In this document: one piece after another, positions 22,293 through 34,138 of the stretch
Layout: each line of letters begins with the position of its first letter
Position numbering within the stretch: position 1 is the first letter of the stretch
Assembly: GCA_949825065.1 (NCBI GenBank)
Contig: OX463844.1
Location: forward strand, 25,329,763 to 25,393,762
Source of the DNA: Odontocerum albicorne
Lineage: Eukaryota; Arthropoda; Insecta; Trichoptera; Odontoceridae
DNA: 64,000 nt
Direction: 5' to 3'
The notes under the pieces: model-generated
Told to the model about the DNA's origin: nothing
The model's database searches: none
What the model saw: the letters and a program-made list of their open reading frames with translations, nothing else
Position numbers and translations under genes: made by a program

Positions 22293-23029
22293 TAGGGGTG
22301 GCCAACTTGTTTGTCGCGATTGACTTTTTACGTAAAAAAATAGTCGCGATCAAATTTGCGAGATTTAACACATTATCATATAACCCACATGTTAAAAAGA
22401 TAACTAATTAATAAAAGTTTATTAATAAGTCTACGAGGTGTATGACCGCGCGGTAACGCACTGGACTTCCGTGCGGAAGGTCGTCGGTTCGAACCCCGCG
22501 CTGTGCTACTCCCCTCGAATGATATAGGTATTTTTTTGCCTAGTATTCGGGGGTGTAAGGATACCTATGACTTAGGTCATATCTATTCTTCGAAAAATAG
22601 AGAGAAAAAAACATGCCGGTGCGCTTCAATCGCCTCACTTCAGGTGTACCATTGGATCCAGTACACCAGTGTGGCCGGTGAGTTTGCTGGAGTACAACGG
22701 CTCTTTCACTTAGTAAAAAAAACTCCACGGAACAGCTTCGCTTTCTAACTGAATTTACATTGGAATGGCGAGGGGATCCTCGACTACGAAGCCCAGCAAC
22801 GACGACGATTAATAAGTATGAGCGAAAATTATTTCGTTAAAAAAATATTATGGAAAAGAAAACTTATACAAACATGTCAAATAACATACATTTATTTGGA
22901 GTAGTCATATGTACTTATTTAAAAAGTATAATTAATTGACAAGTGCATGCGCGTAATGATATTTGGTAACATCGCACGCCATATTGTAAGTTACGAAGAC
23001 GGCCGCGATCACCCTGTTGATCATCCCTG
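22293..23029. mobile_element. hAT element, non-autonomous, with nested SINE
   Basis: Left end TAGGGGTGGCCAACTTG and right end GTTGATCATCCCTG (complement CAGGGATGATCAAC) are hAT-type termini. Flanks TATTATAA (22285-22292) and CATTATAA (23030-23037) give a 7/8 match 8-bp duplication. GTCGCGATTGAC near the left end and GGCCGCGATCACC near the right are subterminal inverted motifs. No transposase is visible; a family C SINE sits inside at 22436-22806. Confidence 0.7.
22436..22806 (+). repeat. SINE family C, longest copy
   Basis: Head TGACCGCGCGGTAACGCACT, GGACTTCCGTGCGGAAGG, box B GGTTCGAACCCCGCG; a middle block (GCTACTCCCCTCGAATGATA to about 22610); then GCGCTTCAATCGCCTCACTT, GTGTGGCCGG, ACAGCTTCGCTTTCTAACTG and the end GAAGCCCAGCAACGACGACG. 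The short copy at 9027 lacks the middle block. Nested in the hAT element. Confidence 0.75.
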
Positions 23030-23039
23030 CATTATAAGA

Positions 23040-23380
23040 TAATAAAAAAGAATAGTTTGCATAAATTTCAAATGAAAACTTATAAATATACATTTTAGAT
23101 AGATATTACGGTATGCTATAAAATATTTCAAATGCTCTACAAAAATACATTGTTTTTGGAGCTACTTCGAAGTAGTAGTACTATAACTTTTTAATACAAA
23201 GTAGTATCAGATAAGTAAATTGTAGGTATAATAGATCTTGGGACGAAGTACCTTGCTTGAAGCGTGTTACTTAACACCACTCAACATTTTTTATGAAAAT
23301 GTGTAAATTAAGTATATTATGAGTATGTCGATTTTTTTCTCGCACGGCATGCATCCTTCAACTTCCTGAGCCCTGACCTG
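23040..23380. other. No gene seen
   Basis: AT-rich; GAAGTAGTAGTACTATAACTT near 23168 contains a small palindrome. Nothing else. Confidence 0.4.
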
Positions 23381-23387
23381 TTGTGTG

Positions 23388-23480
23388 CATGTAATGATGC
23401 TAAAGATATGTCGAGATAGGAAAGTATGACGCTCTGCCCTCTATGCCTACTCTCACAGGGAAATGGCGTGATGGTATGTA
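23388..23480 (-). pseudogene. RTE-like LINE 3' end fragment
   Basis: AGGGAAATGGCGTGATGGTA at 23457 (plus strand) belongs to the recurrent tail, with CTATGCCTACTCTCACAGGG next to it; compare 40505-40560. Because the tail reads ...GGGAAATGGCGTGATGG on the plus strand, part of this copy may be inverted relative to its neighbours. Short and non-coding. Confidence 0.4.
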
Positions 23481-23823
23481 TGCAACCAAAATAAGTACAC
23501 ACGTTAAGTAGTAGCCTAGTTGCTTTCCAATGCCCCCTTACTGCCCCTAAGGAAGAAATGCCCCCTCCCCCAGATCCGTCCAGCGCCAACTTTCGGAAAC
23601 GATGGTCTAAATCTATCGTAAATAAATAAGATTAAATTTGGATTACGCAAACAAAAACAAATTATAAACTTGAAGCAAAAGTATCAGAATTTTAAAAGCG
23701 AATCTCAAATACATATATTTTTTGGTTTAGGCGATTCGTCCTGCTGGAAGAGCTTTGTATATTTCAAAGTTTTTTAAATAACAAACGTTAGCTTATATGA
23801 CTTGTATTTTATTGCAGTTTTGT

Positions 23824-23990
23824 GGTATTAATCATAATCTGACGCGTTAGTTGTCATTTGGCAATATTTTTCAACAAACCATAATAACATCAAAGAGACA
23901 TTAAGTGAAAACCAGACTGAGATCCTTTTAAAAAAGAAATGAGCACCAATATGAAGCGAATTCGAAACCTTCGGATTAAAATTAGTCGTT
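23824..23990 (-). repeat. SINE family A, decayed reverse copy
   Basis: GTTGTCATTTGGCAATATTT, AAGTGAAAACCAGACTGAG and a worn box B complement (CGAATTCGAAACC). Confidence 0.55.
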
Positions 23991-24379
23991 CTATAACTAG
24001 ATATCGAAAGACAGTGCTATTGAAAAGCACAAAATATTGTTTATTTTGTTCGTTGGTTCATCATAATATTTGGAACACATAAGATAACAAACAATATTAA
24101 TATCCAAATATTATTGTAAATAATATAATACATTGACAACAAAAGCACACAAATATTTTCATTTTGTGAGAGTTTCAGGAGATATATTTTGGGTCTAGAT
24201 TATCAATTTTTCGATACTTCGGATATATCGTCCACAAACAGGCTGACAAATTGTTAAGGCTTGTGCTTGCTGTAGAGATGACAAAAATCATAAATGTGAA
24301 TTATGCAATGAGACTACAACATAGCAGCCCGGATTCGAACTTGGGAATTTTTCATATTAATGGAGGAGAATCATCATAA

Positions 24380-24975
24380 GCTTCAATGGCAATTAATTCG
24401 TATGGTACTCTTCAATATATCTGAATCGATGGTGCGGACATTCATATGGTACTCATCAATATATCTGAATCGATGGTGCGGACATTCATATGTTACTCTT
24501 CAATATATCTGAATCGATGGTGCGGACATGTTGCGGACCGTGGTCGGAAGATAATATCGTCATTCATATGGTACTCTTCAATATATCTGAATCGATGGTG
24601 TGGACATGTTGCGGACCGTGGCTAGAAGATAATATCGTCATTCATATGGTACTCTTCAATACATCTTAATCAATGGTGCGGACATGTTGCGGACCGTGGC
24701 CGGAAGATAATATCGTCATCGGCTCCAGTTACCGAATCATCGGTTTAACAACCACTGGAGTAGGCAAGTTACTCATAGTTCACCTTCATACGTGTCGGCA
24801 ATATTACTGCCGTGAACAGGCAACAACTCTTCTCACACGTGCGAGTATTGTTACCATACAAACTCTTTAACTAGATTGGAGCCTTTATTTTTTTCTATTA
24901 TTTTTGGTACCACTGGAAATCAAAACCGAAAGTTCAGGATGGAAGACCAGTATCTTACCAATTACGCTACGGGAT
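24380..24975 (-). repeat. SINE family B with amplified tail
   Basis: Reverse copy. The head complement is at 24905-24975 (ATCAAAACCGAAAGTTCAGG, ATCTTACCAATTACGCTACG), the body at 24720-24900 (CGTGTCGGCAATATTACTGC, CACACGTGCGAGTATTGTTA, AACTCTTTAACTAGATTGG), and the distal end is expanded into tandem units at 24395-24718. Confidence 0.7.
24395..24718. repeat. Tandem expansion of the SINE-B end (44- and 78-bp units)
   Basis: CATTCATATGKTACTCWTCA starts units at 24439, 24483, 24561 and 24639. The first spacings are 44 bp; later ones are 78 bp because they add a 34-bp block CATGTTGCGGACCGTGG plus AAGATAATATCGT. A decayed first unit begins near 24395. Confidence 0.9.
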
Positions 24976-24979
24976 ATGT

Positions 24980-25540
24980 CATTGAGATACAATACTAAGC
25001 AATGAAAGTACCTGTCGATTAGAAGAAACAATAGAAACTAGATTTTACGTATATGTTTTGTTCAGTAAAAATGCATGTTCATACGTACTTTATTGCAGTG
25101 ATGCATGCAAACTTTGTTGTCGTGGATGGCGTAGACAAACATTTATAATAATTTTATAATTAAGAGTCGGGATAATTATAAGGAAGGTTAATAAGTCTAA
25201 GCTATGACAGGTGGAATTAATAACGATACGTTATCCATGGCCATGTCAGACACTGGTCGAACCGAGATCACGAGGAAGTTGCAACAATCAGCCTTTTCTC
25301 TGATTTGTGTAGAAAAAATAATTGCACTTGAAAAGAACAATAGGAAACATTGCATGTACGAGGGTAAGCTGAAATATACGCAGTCTTGAAAAAAATATCT
25401 CGTTACAGTATGATTGAAAATATTTTCAATTTAAAATATAATACCCTTGAAGCTGAATGCACTTTTCCCAACGACGGCGACGTGTTAAAGCCAATCTCTC
25501 ATTTATATATTGTACATACAAATATTCGTTAACTTTATCA
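24980..25540. other. No gene seen
   Basis: A 61-codon plus-strand frame at 25204-25389 has no recognised motif. Confidence 0.35.
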
Positions 25541-25550
25541 TCTTTCATCG

Positions 25551-25686
25551 GGCAATGCACCGGTTCACACATCTGCAGTTGCAATGGTCGCGCTGAATGC
25601 CAGTGGCTTCTAATTAATTATCCATTTGCCATATTGACCTGACGTGGCACCGCCAGACTTTTACCACTTCTATAACCTCAAAAAAT
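25551..25686 (+). pseudogene. Mariner transposase fragment
   Basis: From 25551 the plus strand reads GNAPVHTSAVAMVALNASGF, stop, LIIHLPY, stop, PDVAPPDFYHFYNLKK in one frame. It matches the second and third catalytic blocks of mariner transposases (D-N-A-P-V-H ... S-P-D-L-A-P-x-D-F), with the second catalytic Asp mutated to Gly and the third (P-P-D-F) retained. Termini not found. Confidence 0.75.
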
Positions 25687-25689
25687 ATT

Positions 25690-27010
25690 CTAACAATGTT
25701 TGATTGTATTGATTTATTTCAATAATTTATCGTACCGTGTACAGTATGGTGGGTTTATTGCCTGGGATTGTATCTCAGGGATTGAGAAATTAAGAGTTGA
25801 GAATTTAAAAATAAAATGTATCTACTGGGAAAACAATAATGGAAGCCAACTAAAAATCAGACCACACCTGCCCCACCTGGACTATTAATATGTAAAATTT
25901 AAAAGTCGAAATCTTTGAAAAAAAATTATAAATCATACGAAATATAAATGTTCGGCTATAAAATAAAAGGCATACATTGTACTTCTCTTTAAATGCATTT
26001 GTGCAGGTTTATCATGGTATAACATCTTATCCAAGTTTTTAAATATGGATTATTTCGTTTTTAACCAGAAAGATTTGAAAATTAATTACACTTTTTTTTC
26101 AATGCGCTGTGTGCAATTTATGCCAATTACTTAGAAAATTCATAAATTACGATTTTTTATTGAAAATACGTATTTGGATTTCCATTCTAGATGGGGTTTG
26201 TCAAATTTAAAACAAACCATCAACTTGGGCGACTCAGCTATTTCGATGTTTTATGCGTATATAATATATACATAAAAATATTTGCAAATATTGACTAGAT
26301 AAGAGTTAATTGAGACGGAATATATTATACTTCAATCTCTCAAACGAGGGCAGAACCAATGTTCTAGATAATGGAATCATGAATCATAAACATGTATTAT
26401 GATTTTAAAAAAAAAGAAATATTTGTTTAATTTTTTTAAAATACAACTAACATTTAAGAAACAATTGTCGAAAGTAGATTAAACAGAAGTGGTCTCACTG
26501 AATACAGTGCAAATTTGAAATATTTTATTTTATTTACTTACAATATTTTTTAAATGCAAACAAAGAAATCGAAACGAATTTAATCACTTTTATTTAGAAG
26601 AATTCTCAATATTCGTTATTAAATAATTTGAGAAACACTGAGGATCTTTCAAATAATAACCCTTAATACACATGTAAACTAAAAAATGTATTTACATTAA
26701 ACTAATATTATTGTTTTATCTCGGGAAACATTCAATGTAATTTCTTTAGATTTTAATAAAAAATCACTAATACTCGTATATAAATTTGTCCGTTTTTCTC
26801 TTAACAAGAATAATATAAAATTTAATGTATTCATATATGAATGCATTTAACTTTATCTAGAACAGTGACTTCATTTACCCATTATAGAACTTGAGACATT
26901 TTATAAAATCCCTTCAGTTTTTATACATACTACATTTCCATGACAGGAAACTTTTTCATGGTTGCATTATTGTATCATGATTGTATTTATTTACACGCAC
27001 TCTGGCCGGT
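25690..27010. other. AT-rich DNA, no gene seen
   Basis: TGTACAGTATGGTGGGTTTATTGCC at 25738-25762 may be a worn family A tail. Nothing else recognised. Confidence 0.4.
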
Positions 27011-27054
27011 TTATAGCTATGCGATAGTTTATCTGAAAACTCAAAAAAGGTTTT

Positions 27055-27150
27055 TAAACTAATTTTTAAAACCTGGGTACCAGTAGAACTTGACCGCAAC
27101 CCCCGGGTTGAAAGACACGCGTCTTATCAACTAGACTAAGAAGGTCGTTC
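27055..27150 (-). repeat. SINE head, reverse
   Basis: GGTACCAGTAGAACTTGACC, GCAACCCCCGGGTTGAAAGA, CGCGTCTTATCAACTAGACT: complement of the tRNA-like head. The GGTACC junction fits family B; the body is missing. Confidence 0.6.
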
Positions 27151-27190
27151 GTTATTATGTCCGTCTGTTATGTGGTTATTATTAGTTTAA

Positions 27191-27718
27191 TCCTTTGTTA
27201 CCTGAACATAGAAATAACTTGTTGATTGCATTTTTTTGTTAAATATCTCTTGTAGTAGGATGTTAGAGAGGGATTACATTTTTTTTAATTTTTTTTTATT
27301 CTAAGTCATCCAAAAAAGGGTGGTACAAATTTGTACCGTCAGTGAACAAAGGCATAAAAAAACGACAAATATGTTTTGAACAATCGTATTATTATTATAT
27401 ATCAATCAATTTTACAAAAACAAATGTTAATGAACTTCTACTTTCAATAAACACACTTACCTGTCCATTTTCATTAATATTTTTATATCCAAAAATGAAA
27501 AATAAAACACGCGTCCAATTAGTGTGACAGTCAACATTCATCTGATATACCTGGTGGCATTTTTAATAAATACACGTTCCAATACTGTTTGCATTGAAAA
27601 ATATTAGTACACATATGTGACAACAGGGATTGATCAAACAAATTTAGATGTACTATATAATGCTAGAATGAACGTTTAAATCTGGTGGTACAAATTTGTA
27701 CAGTCAGATGGCAAAGGG
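27191..27718. mobile_element. piggyBac-like MITE flanked by TTAA
   Basis: TTAA lies at 27187-27190 and 27719-27722. Left end TCCTTTGTTACCTGAAC and right end complement CCCTTTGCCATCTGACTG agree at most positions, fitting C-C-Y-T-T-T-G termini. TGGTACAAATTTGTAC next to the right end recurs inside at about 27320 together with an AACAAAGGC tail, so a second end-like copy is embedded. No transposase seen. Confidence 0.55.
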
Positions 27719-28012
27719 TTAAATAATGGTAATTAACTCATAACGTAAACCGAAAACACTTGGACAATATGAATTCAAAAATAAGTTTATCTCACATGAA
27801 CAAATATTACATGGAATGCAATCGATAAATATTTGTATATCTTATAAAGTGTTTTATTTTGGATATCGAATTATAAATTGATATTATAAATCAAACCTTT
27901 TGGTATCACAAAACAAAGATAAGTTCGTAATTAGCCTTTTGTATTAAAAAAAGAAAGATAAGCTCTTAATTTTGATACCTTGCTTGTTTTATAGAAATCA
28001 CGAAATCATTTA

Positions 28013-31000
28013 TCTATATAAATAAAAATGTAAATGTTCGTTAATTATTGCTAGCTAATCTCCGGAAGTTCTCTACCGATCGCTTTGAAATTTTGAGTAA
28101 AGTTAATATTCGTCAACGGAAATGTTTTTTGATTTTTATTTATATATATATATATATCAGTGTATATAATAAAATTTTTAAATCAGAATCAACATTACCT
28201 AGGCGAACCTGTCGGGGACAAAGATATCAAATATTGAATATCAACTGTCAAAATATTATGACAGTTGAGCATATTGCATTTTCGAGGTTTAGTAATTAAT
28301 ATTTGATATTCAATGATTTAGTCTATATACATAAAATATAAAATAATTTTATGTTTGATAATAAATATTTCCTGTTGAATAATAATTCTACGATAAATTA
28401 GGTTAGAATCCAAGATACGTCAAAATAAAATTTGTGTTAATAAGGATAAGTTCCATTGTGTCATAGCAGCTTGAGAAAATCTTAATATGGCTGAGTCTAG
28501 ACTTTATAGCGCAAGCGCAGGAAATATATTTGGCAGAACTAATACTAAATTTGTAAAAAATATCCAACTAAAATTTTATTTGTTTTGAAATATTTTGAGT
28601 ATCGTTAAAATAAATATAATCGCTAAAACAAATATAGCTTATATGTATAAAGAGATCTAAAATAAATATAACTTACATGTATAAAAAGATCGAGGATCGC
28701 TCAAATAAATATAACTTATATGTATAAAAAAACAGATGCGTGACACTCTCGCGTGGTAGAGTGAAACTTCTTAGCTCCTAGGAAAAGTTGATTTTATGCA
28801 TTGCTTTTTTTCGATTTGTTAACGATTTTTTTTAGGATTAGGAAATGGTTCTGTGGAATTTAATTCAAGAAAGTCTCTTTTAATTCGATGAAAAAACTAT
28901 TTTTTTTTATTTTTTATAATAAACAATAATAAATATCTGCGCTAATTTATCCGCCATTTTCATTTCATAATGTGCGTTGTTAACATACCTACCTCTAAGA
29001 TTATCTTTTTCACTTAGTTTTTTTAACTTATTTTTTTATTTTTCTGTTCAATTAGCGATAAAATTTAATTGTGTTGATTGATTTTCGTTTAAATTCAAAT
29101 CATATCGTGAATTGATCTCTTGGAGTGACGCGATTATTTGCTTCACAGAGACAACGTGATGCTGGTATGTACATTTTTGACAAACGTCATATTTATTTTA
29201 AACGAACTGACAAATTTTTGCTTATTTGTAACAAGATGTATTAATTTGTCATCATTGTTGTTTTTTTTAATGTATTTACCTAAATAACTTGCTATTTATT
29301 AGAATAGATATTTATTGTTCATTAATGACGCGTCCAAACATGTCACATCCAAATTTAATTCGTGCGTAGTTTGCAATGTCTTTCCTTAACATTTAATTAA
29401 TTCCAATAATCTCTCTCTTTGCTTAACATTTAATTCGTTCCAATTATCTCTGTATTTCCTTAACAATACTCCTATTGGACAAATATTTGACAAATGCGTG
29501 TCCAGCTGCAAAACAATCGATCAGCTGAGATATTCTCACATCAATTGCTGGAAATTGGGGACGGAAAGGTGCAGGTTGATATGACCCCAGGATGAATTTC
29601 ACTGTCTCATAACTTAATGTTTCACAATTTCGAGGAAGCAGCAGAACGACGTGTAGCCAGACTTGAGGATGCACGGTTGCGAGCACGGCGATCGCGTTCT
29701 GCAGATTCAGAACTGGTTCGTTCTCAACAGAATGTACGCGACAGGCTGATAGTGGCTGAAATAGGTCATTAGGAATATCAAAAGTATCTTTTTTATATAG
29801 AATTTAATTTTATCTATACGTTTATATTTCAAAATATATCAAATCGTATATAGAAATGGAGATTTTTTAATTAGTTTTATATTCATTCGTTTGAATCAGA
29901 CCAAGCTTCGCTCTGAAGAATACGTTCATTTGCGAGATACAGTTGTAAATGACGGTAATACAACTAACGTTTGAAGACTAACGATTTGGCCATCTTCATA
30001 TACAGGCAGTCCACGTCATATGCATGAGTATGCTCAATATGCAATTGCGTATGTTCGTCACTACGGGTGTCCAGACCTATTCACTACATTCACATGCAAT
30101 TCAGCTTGGGACGATATACAACAGCTCATGGTAAAACATGAAGTGTTTCGGTCTGTGCGCTGCTGGATATACTCAGTGGAATAGCAAAAGAGAGGATGGC
30201 CACATGCACATATAGTACTAATCTGGCTCTATGACAAAATCACTTGAAACGAAATCGACAATGTAATGTGCGCTGAAATACCCGATGCCGACGTCGATAA
30301 GGATTTGCATGAAGTTGTGACGAAATATATGATATATGGACCTTGCGGTACACTGAATCCAAATTCACCATGCATGATAGACGGAAAATGATCTAAGCGA
30401 TATCCTCGAGCATTAGTATCCAACACGGTTACAGGAAACGATGGATATCCTTTATAAAGAAGATCAACAGAAGATGGCGGGAAATTAGCAACCATACAAA
30501 TGTGAAATGGTGACATCAAAGTAGACAACCATTGGGTTATTGCATATTCGCTTTTGCTATCAAAAACATACAAAGCGCACATAAACGTGGAATACTGTAA
30601 CCCCGTTAAATCGATCAAATACATTTGTAAGTACAATACGTGAATAAAGGCAGCTACATGGTAGTTTTTGGCGTGCAACCAGAATGCGGGATGGGAATGC
30701 GGTCATACATATCGATGAAATCGCACAGTATCAGGCTGGAAGATACATAAGCAGCAATGAAGCTGTATGGCGAAATCTTTCATTTCCCATACATGAACGA
30801 AGTCCAGCTGTTGTTCACTTAGCAGTACATCTAGAAAATGGACAACGCGTTTATTTCAGAGCTGCAAATGTGCAACAAATAGCCCTGAATCCACCGGCTA
30901 CAACGTTAAATGCTTTCTTCACGTTATGTCAAAATGACGCGTTTGCGAAAATACTGCTGTATCAGTGATTGTGACATCAAAAGAAGAATTGGTTGAAAAA

Positions 31001-31409
31001 GTATTTACCAATATTCAAATCAATTATAAGAATCACGATTGGCTGAGTGAACGAGCTATTGTTGCCGCCAAGAACAAAGACGTTTACGAACTTAACAATA
31101 TTATTCAGTTCCTTTTTTAATGTTTCGCAATTTTATATGTTTTTGTTATAACTTTCTTTCTTCTTTTTCAGTGCAATCGATCTTTCATTTGAATTCAAAT
31201 CATATCGTGAATTGACCTCTTGGAGTGATGCGATCATTTGCGAGCACGGCAATAAACGCGACAGACTGAGAGTGGCTGAAAGACATAAAAAATATTGTAT
31301 ACCCACAAGCATTGTGAAATTAAACATATTAGAAACGTGTGCTTTCTCTTTTCTTTATTTTCCATTTAACCAGACTGAGCCACAGCAACGCGTGGCCGGG
31401 TACAGCTAG
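28013..31409 (+). mobile_element. Helitron, end to end (about 3.4 kb), inactive
   Basis: Rolling-circle transposon. The left end is TCTATATAAATAAAAATG after an A (28012); the right end is a hairpin GCCAC (31379-31383) / GTGGC (31392-31396) followed by CGGGTACAGCTAG and a T at 31410. Helitrons start with TC, end in CTRR (here CTAG) after a short hairpin, and insert between A and T without duplication, all satisfied here. It contains (TA)n at about 28142, a degenerate tandem block at 28615-28725, and a 48-bp internal duplication (29093-29140 and 31193-31240). Coding sequence at 29690-31125 is broken. Confidence 0.85.
29690..31125 (+). pseudogene. Helitron Rep/helicase, degraded and internally deleted
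   Basis: Rolling-circle initiator plus Pif1-like helicase remains. Plus-strand blocks in order: KLRSEEYVHLRDTVVNDG (about 29905), SPRHMHEYAQYAIAYVRHYG, CPDLFTTFTCNSAWDDIQQL to about 30130; GWPHAHI (about 30197), the two-histidine metal-binding motif of Rep; IKYICKY (about 30616), the tyrosine motif; then a 94-codon open frame (30684-30968) with DEIAQYQAGRYISSNEAVWR and NPPATTLNAFFTLCQNDAFA. At about 30970 it jumps to EELVEKVFTNIQINYKNHDW and IVAAKNKDVYELNNII, which belong near the helicase C-terminal half, so the ATPase core is deleted. Numerous stops; no activity expected. Confidence 0.85.
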
Positions 31410-32760
31410 TATATAATATAATATAATGTTTGTTAAATTTTAACCACAACCAAATAAGAATTGGATCACGTTACTGGAACTTTGTACCCATATCACATGT
31501 GTTTCATATGATGTGAACAATGCGTTAATCATGAAAATGATTCATATTATAGAAGTCACTCAGCCTGTCATCACTAATACTGAGTAAATATCTCCCTAAA
31601 TTATTTCCTTTTGAGGTTCTCTTGTTCATCGCATGGTCTGAATAACGATCAGCGTTATCATTTGATGTGTTGAGTTACCTATGTTACGTATGAGTAATAT
31701 CCACTACGCTTGATAGCCTATTATTTTGCCCCTAGTACTGACTACCTCAATTCCCACACTAAGGTGTAGGACACTTTGTGAATAATAAGAAACTGTACCA
31801 GAAATGTAATTTCTGGTCGTCTTACTTGTTCACATTTTTTCTCGATTATTCGAAACCTTCTTATAATACTTGAACTAAAACACTTTATTTATTTTTGTCT
31901 TGAAATAGAAACCCAATTACAACATAAAAATCAAATAACAATTATTTATATCATACTTAAGATATATTTATGGGTGTAGTTCGTTTTACTCAATACGAAT
32001 ACATTCTATTCGCATAAATCCATGCAAATTGTGAAATTTGTTTATGACCCTTAAGACGAATCTGTACTAACTAATCCTTACTTGTCGCGTCAGAATAGCG
32101 ACTGACGCATCATAGACAAAATCATTATGCCTTCATAAAATGTAAATTTAACTCAAGTATTTGTGTCAGTACAAGTATAAACGCATTTGCTCGTACATAC
32201 ACGTTATATTTAAGGAACCAAAACAATACATTTAATTATATTGTTTGGAACAATGTTAGAATGAATTGTGAACTTAACAAACAATGCCCTGCAAAGAAAG
32301 TTTTCTACAAATAAGGAAGGATTATTCAGTGGAGATAAGATGATCAAAGTTTGAGAGTGTGGATGACAATTGCTTTGAAATAATTAAATATAATGCGAAC
32401 AGATTACTTAAAATCTACGAAGAAAATATTTACATGCACTCAATCGTACACAATAATTCAGTTAAATACCTCTTTGCCTTAAGTCTGTATTTACTACCGA
32501 TAAAATCCGTTACATGATATAGACCAAGTAAATGCAAAATACCGATTGGGAGCTAACTCGGTAACATTAGAATAATATGTGTATAAAATTTATTCATAAT
32601 TAATAGATCTCATGCGAGACACTTTTTTTATGAAAAGAATACTGAACTTCAGACAAATTAAGACAGTAAAAATAAAGCTTTGAGTAATAAAAAAAACACG
32701 GAAAATGTTCAGCAAGAAGCAATTGCGAAAAAAATATCAAAATAAATGTTTTCATTAGTT
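31410..32760. other. AT-rich DNA, no gene seen
   Basis: 1.3 kb with no recognised frame or repeat; AATTTCTGGT near 31805 forms a short inverted pair with ACCAGAAATG. Confidence 0.4.
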
Positions 32761-32770
32761 AAATAGGCGT

Positions 32771-32942
32771 GTTGAGTTGGTTTCCATGAAATACAACTTT
32801 TCGGAGGTTTCTCAGGGCGACATCAATAAATATTAAGAACTATTTATAAATGTCGAAAAAAATACCAAATTATTGACATTACCCTGGGGATGAACACTGC
32901 AACACCTTCCGAAATGCCGGTCACAATTCAAGCTAACTCAAC
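32771..32942. repeat. Degenerate foldback
   Basis: Left arm GTTGAGTTGGTTTCC, TTTTCGGAGGTTTCTCAGGG, CGACATCAA; right arm complement GTTGAGTTAGCTTG, GCATTTCGGAAGGTG, CCCAGGGTAATGTCAA. Arms align with several gaps around an AT-rich centre. Similar in design to the foldbacks at 14181 and 42458 but not homologous by eye. Confidence 0.5.
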
Positions 32943-32949
32943 ATGGCAA

Positions 32950-34130
32950 GAACTTCGAAAAAAAAAACATTTTAAAGTAGTGGAAAACCCCCGTAAAAAT
33001 CCAAAGGCTGTAATGCATGTGTACCGAGATAATAATTGAATTGTTGATGTATTATTGTGGAGATATAATATTATTAACTGATTATGAAGAGATAGTATTC
33101 AAATGAACATTTTAATTAGTACGTAATACCATTTAAGCTATTTGGCAAAGATAAAATATTAAGATTATACTTAATTAAATTAAAGTAATTAATTTTTTAA
33201 TATTTTCGTTTATGGTATTAAAAAATATTCAGTACTGTAAAATGTAGTTTTATATTATTATCTTCTGCGTATGGTCCTCATGCATATACACGTACATGTT
33301 CATGTTAAGTTTCAAAGAAACTACGAAACATTACTAGCTTCGGGGATCATGTATTTTAGATTTTTTTGTCATTTTGCAGAAACTTTCCTTGGGACAGTTT
33401 CATTATCAAGATGGTTGCATCATGCTAAAAAAGTGTACAACAAAGATTAAACACTATCAATATTTGCAGAGCAATTATGTCCTCGTAGGGTATATCCTTA
33501 TATGTTACGTACCAAAGTTTCAATAATTCAAGTAAAATGTGTATTTATATATTTTAATAAAGATAAAAATAGCAATTATCTTGTAATATTATATTATAAA
33601 CACACTAAAATATCTAACTAAATATTGCAGATCGTTGAAATTTTTTCTCTGGCAGTAGTTGTCTCTGACAATACCAGGTTGTAAGAAAAGTATGATTCAA
33701 AATGTTCAAAGAGATTCAGTCATTTCACCAAACTTAACGTATAATACATTTAAATATTTTGAAAAGTTGGCGCTGAAAAACGTTTGGTTGAAAAAAATTA
33801 TGCAAAAATAGTACACGCACACCATCCGTTTACAAGTGACAGGAGGCATTATTACGGACATCTATAAACGAACACGAGTAATTGCGATTTAATTATTGTG
33901 GAAACTTATGACTCTTGTATGGAGGAAGTTACAAAATGACAGCGGTTAGTGAAGTGGTAAGAGACAGTCGTTTAAGACACAAAACCTTGGTAGACAGGAC
34001 TAGAACTGCGTTGCTTAATAATGCTCATCAATTCCACCTTGAGCATTGCATTAAATTAACCTCGATTAAATAAATACAAAACACCGTACTTCTCTACTAA
34101 AAAATATTGGGTTAATATTAAAATATGAGT
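32950..34130. other. AT-rich DNA, no gene seen
   Basis: No features recognised; TGCTCATCAATTCCACCTTGAGCA at 34021-34046 is a small inverted repeat. Confidence 0.4.
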
Positions 34131-34138
34131 TGAAATAC

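Noticed and set aside
22436..22510. tRNA gene (GCGGTAACGCACTGGACTTC ... GGTTCGAACCCCGC)
   Set aside because: The A and B boxes look tRNA-like, but no acceptor stem closes and the same head recurs at 9027 and 59340 with an attached body, so it is a SINE head.
30229..30678. 149-codon minus-strand frame as a gene
   Set aside because: It is antisense to the Helitron Rep region, where the plus strand carries HAHI and KYICKY; an antisense shadow.
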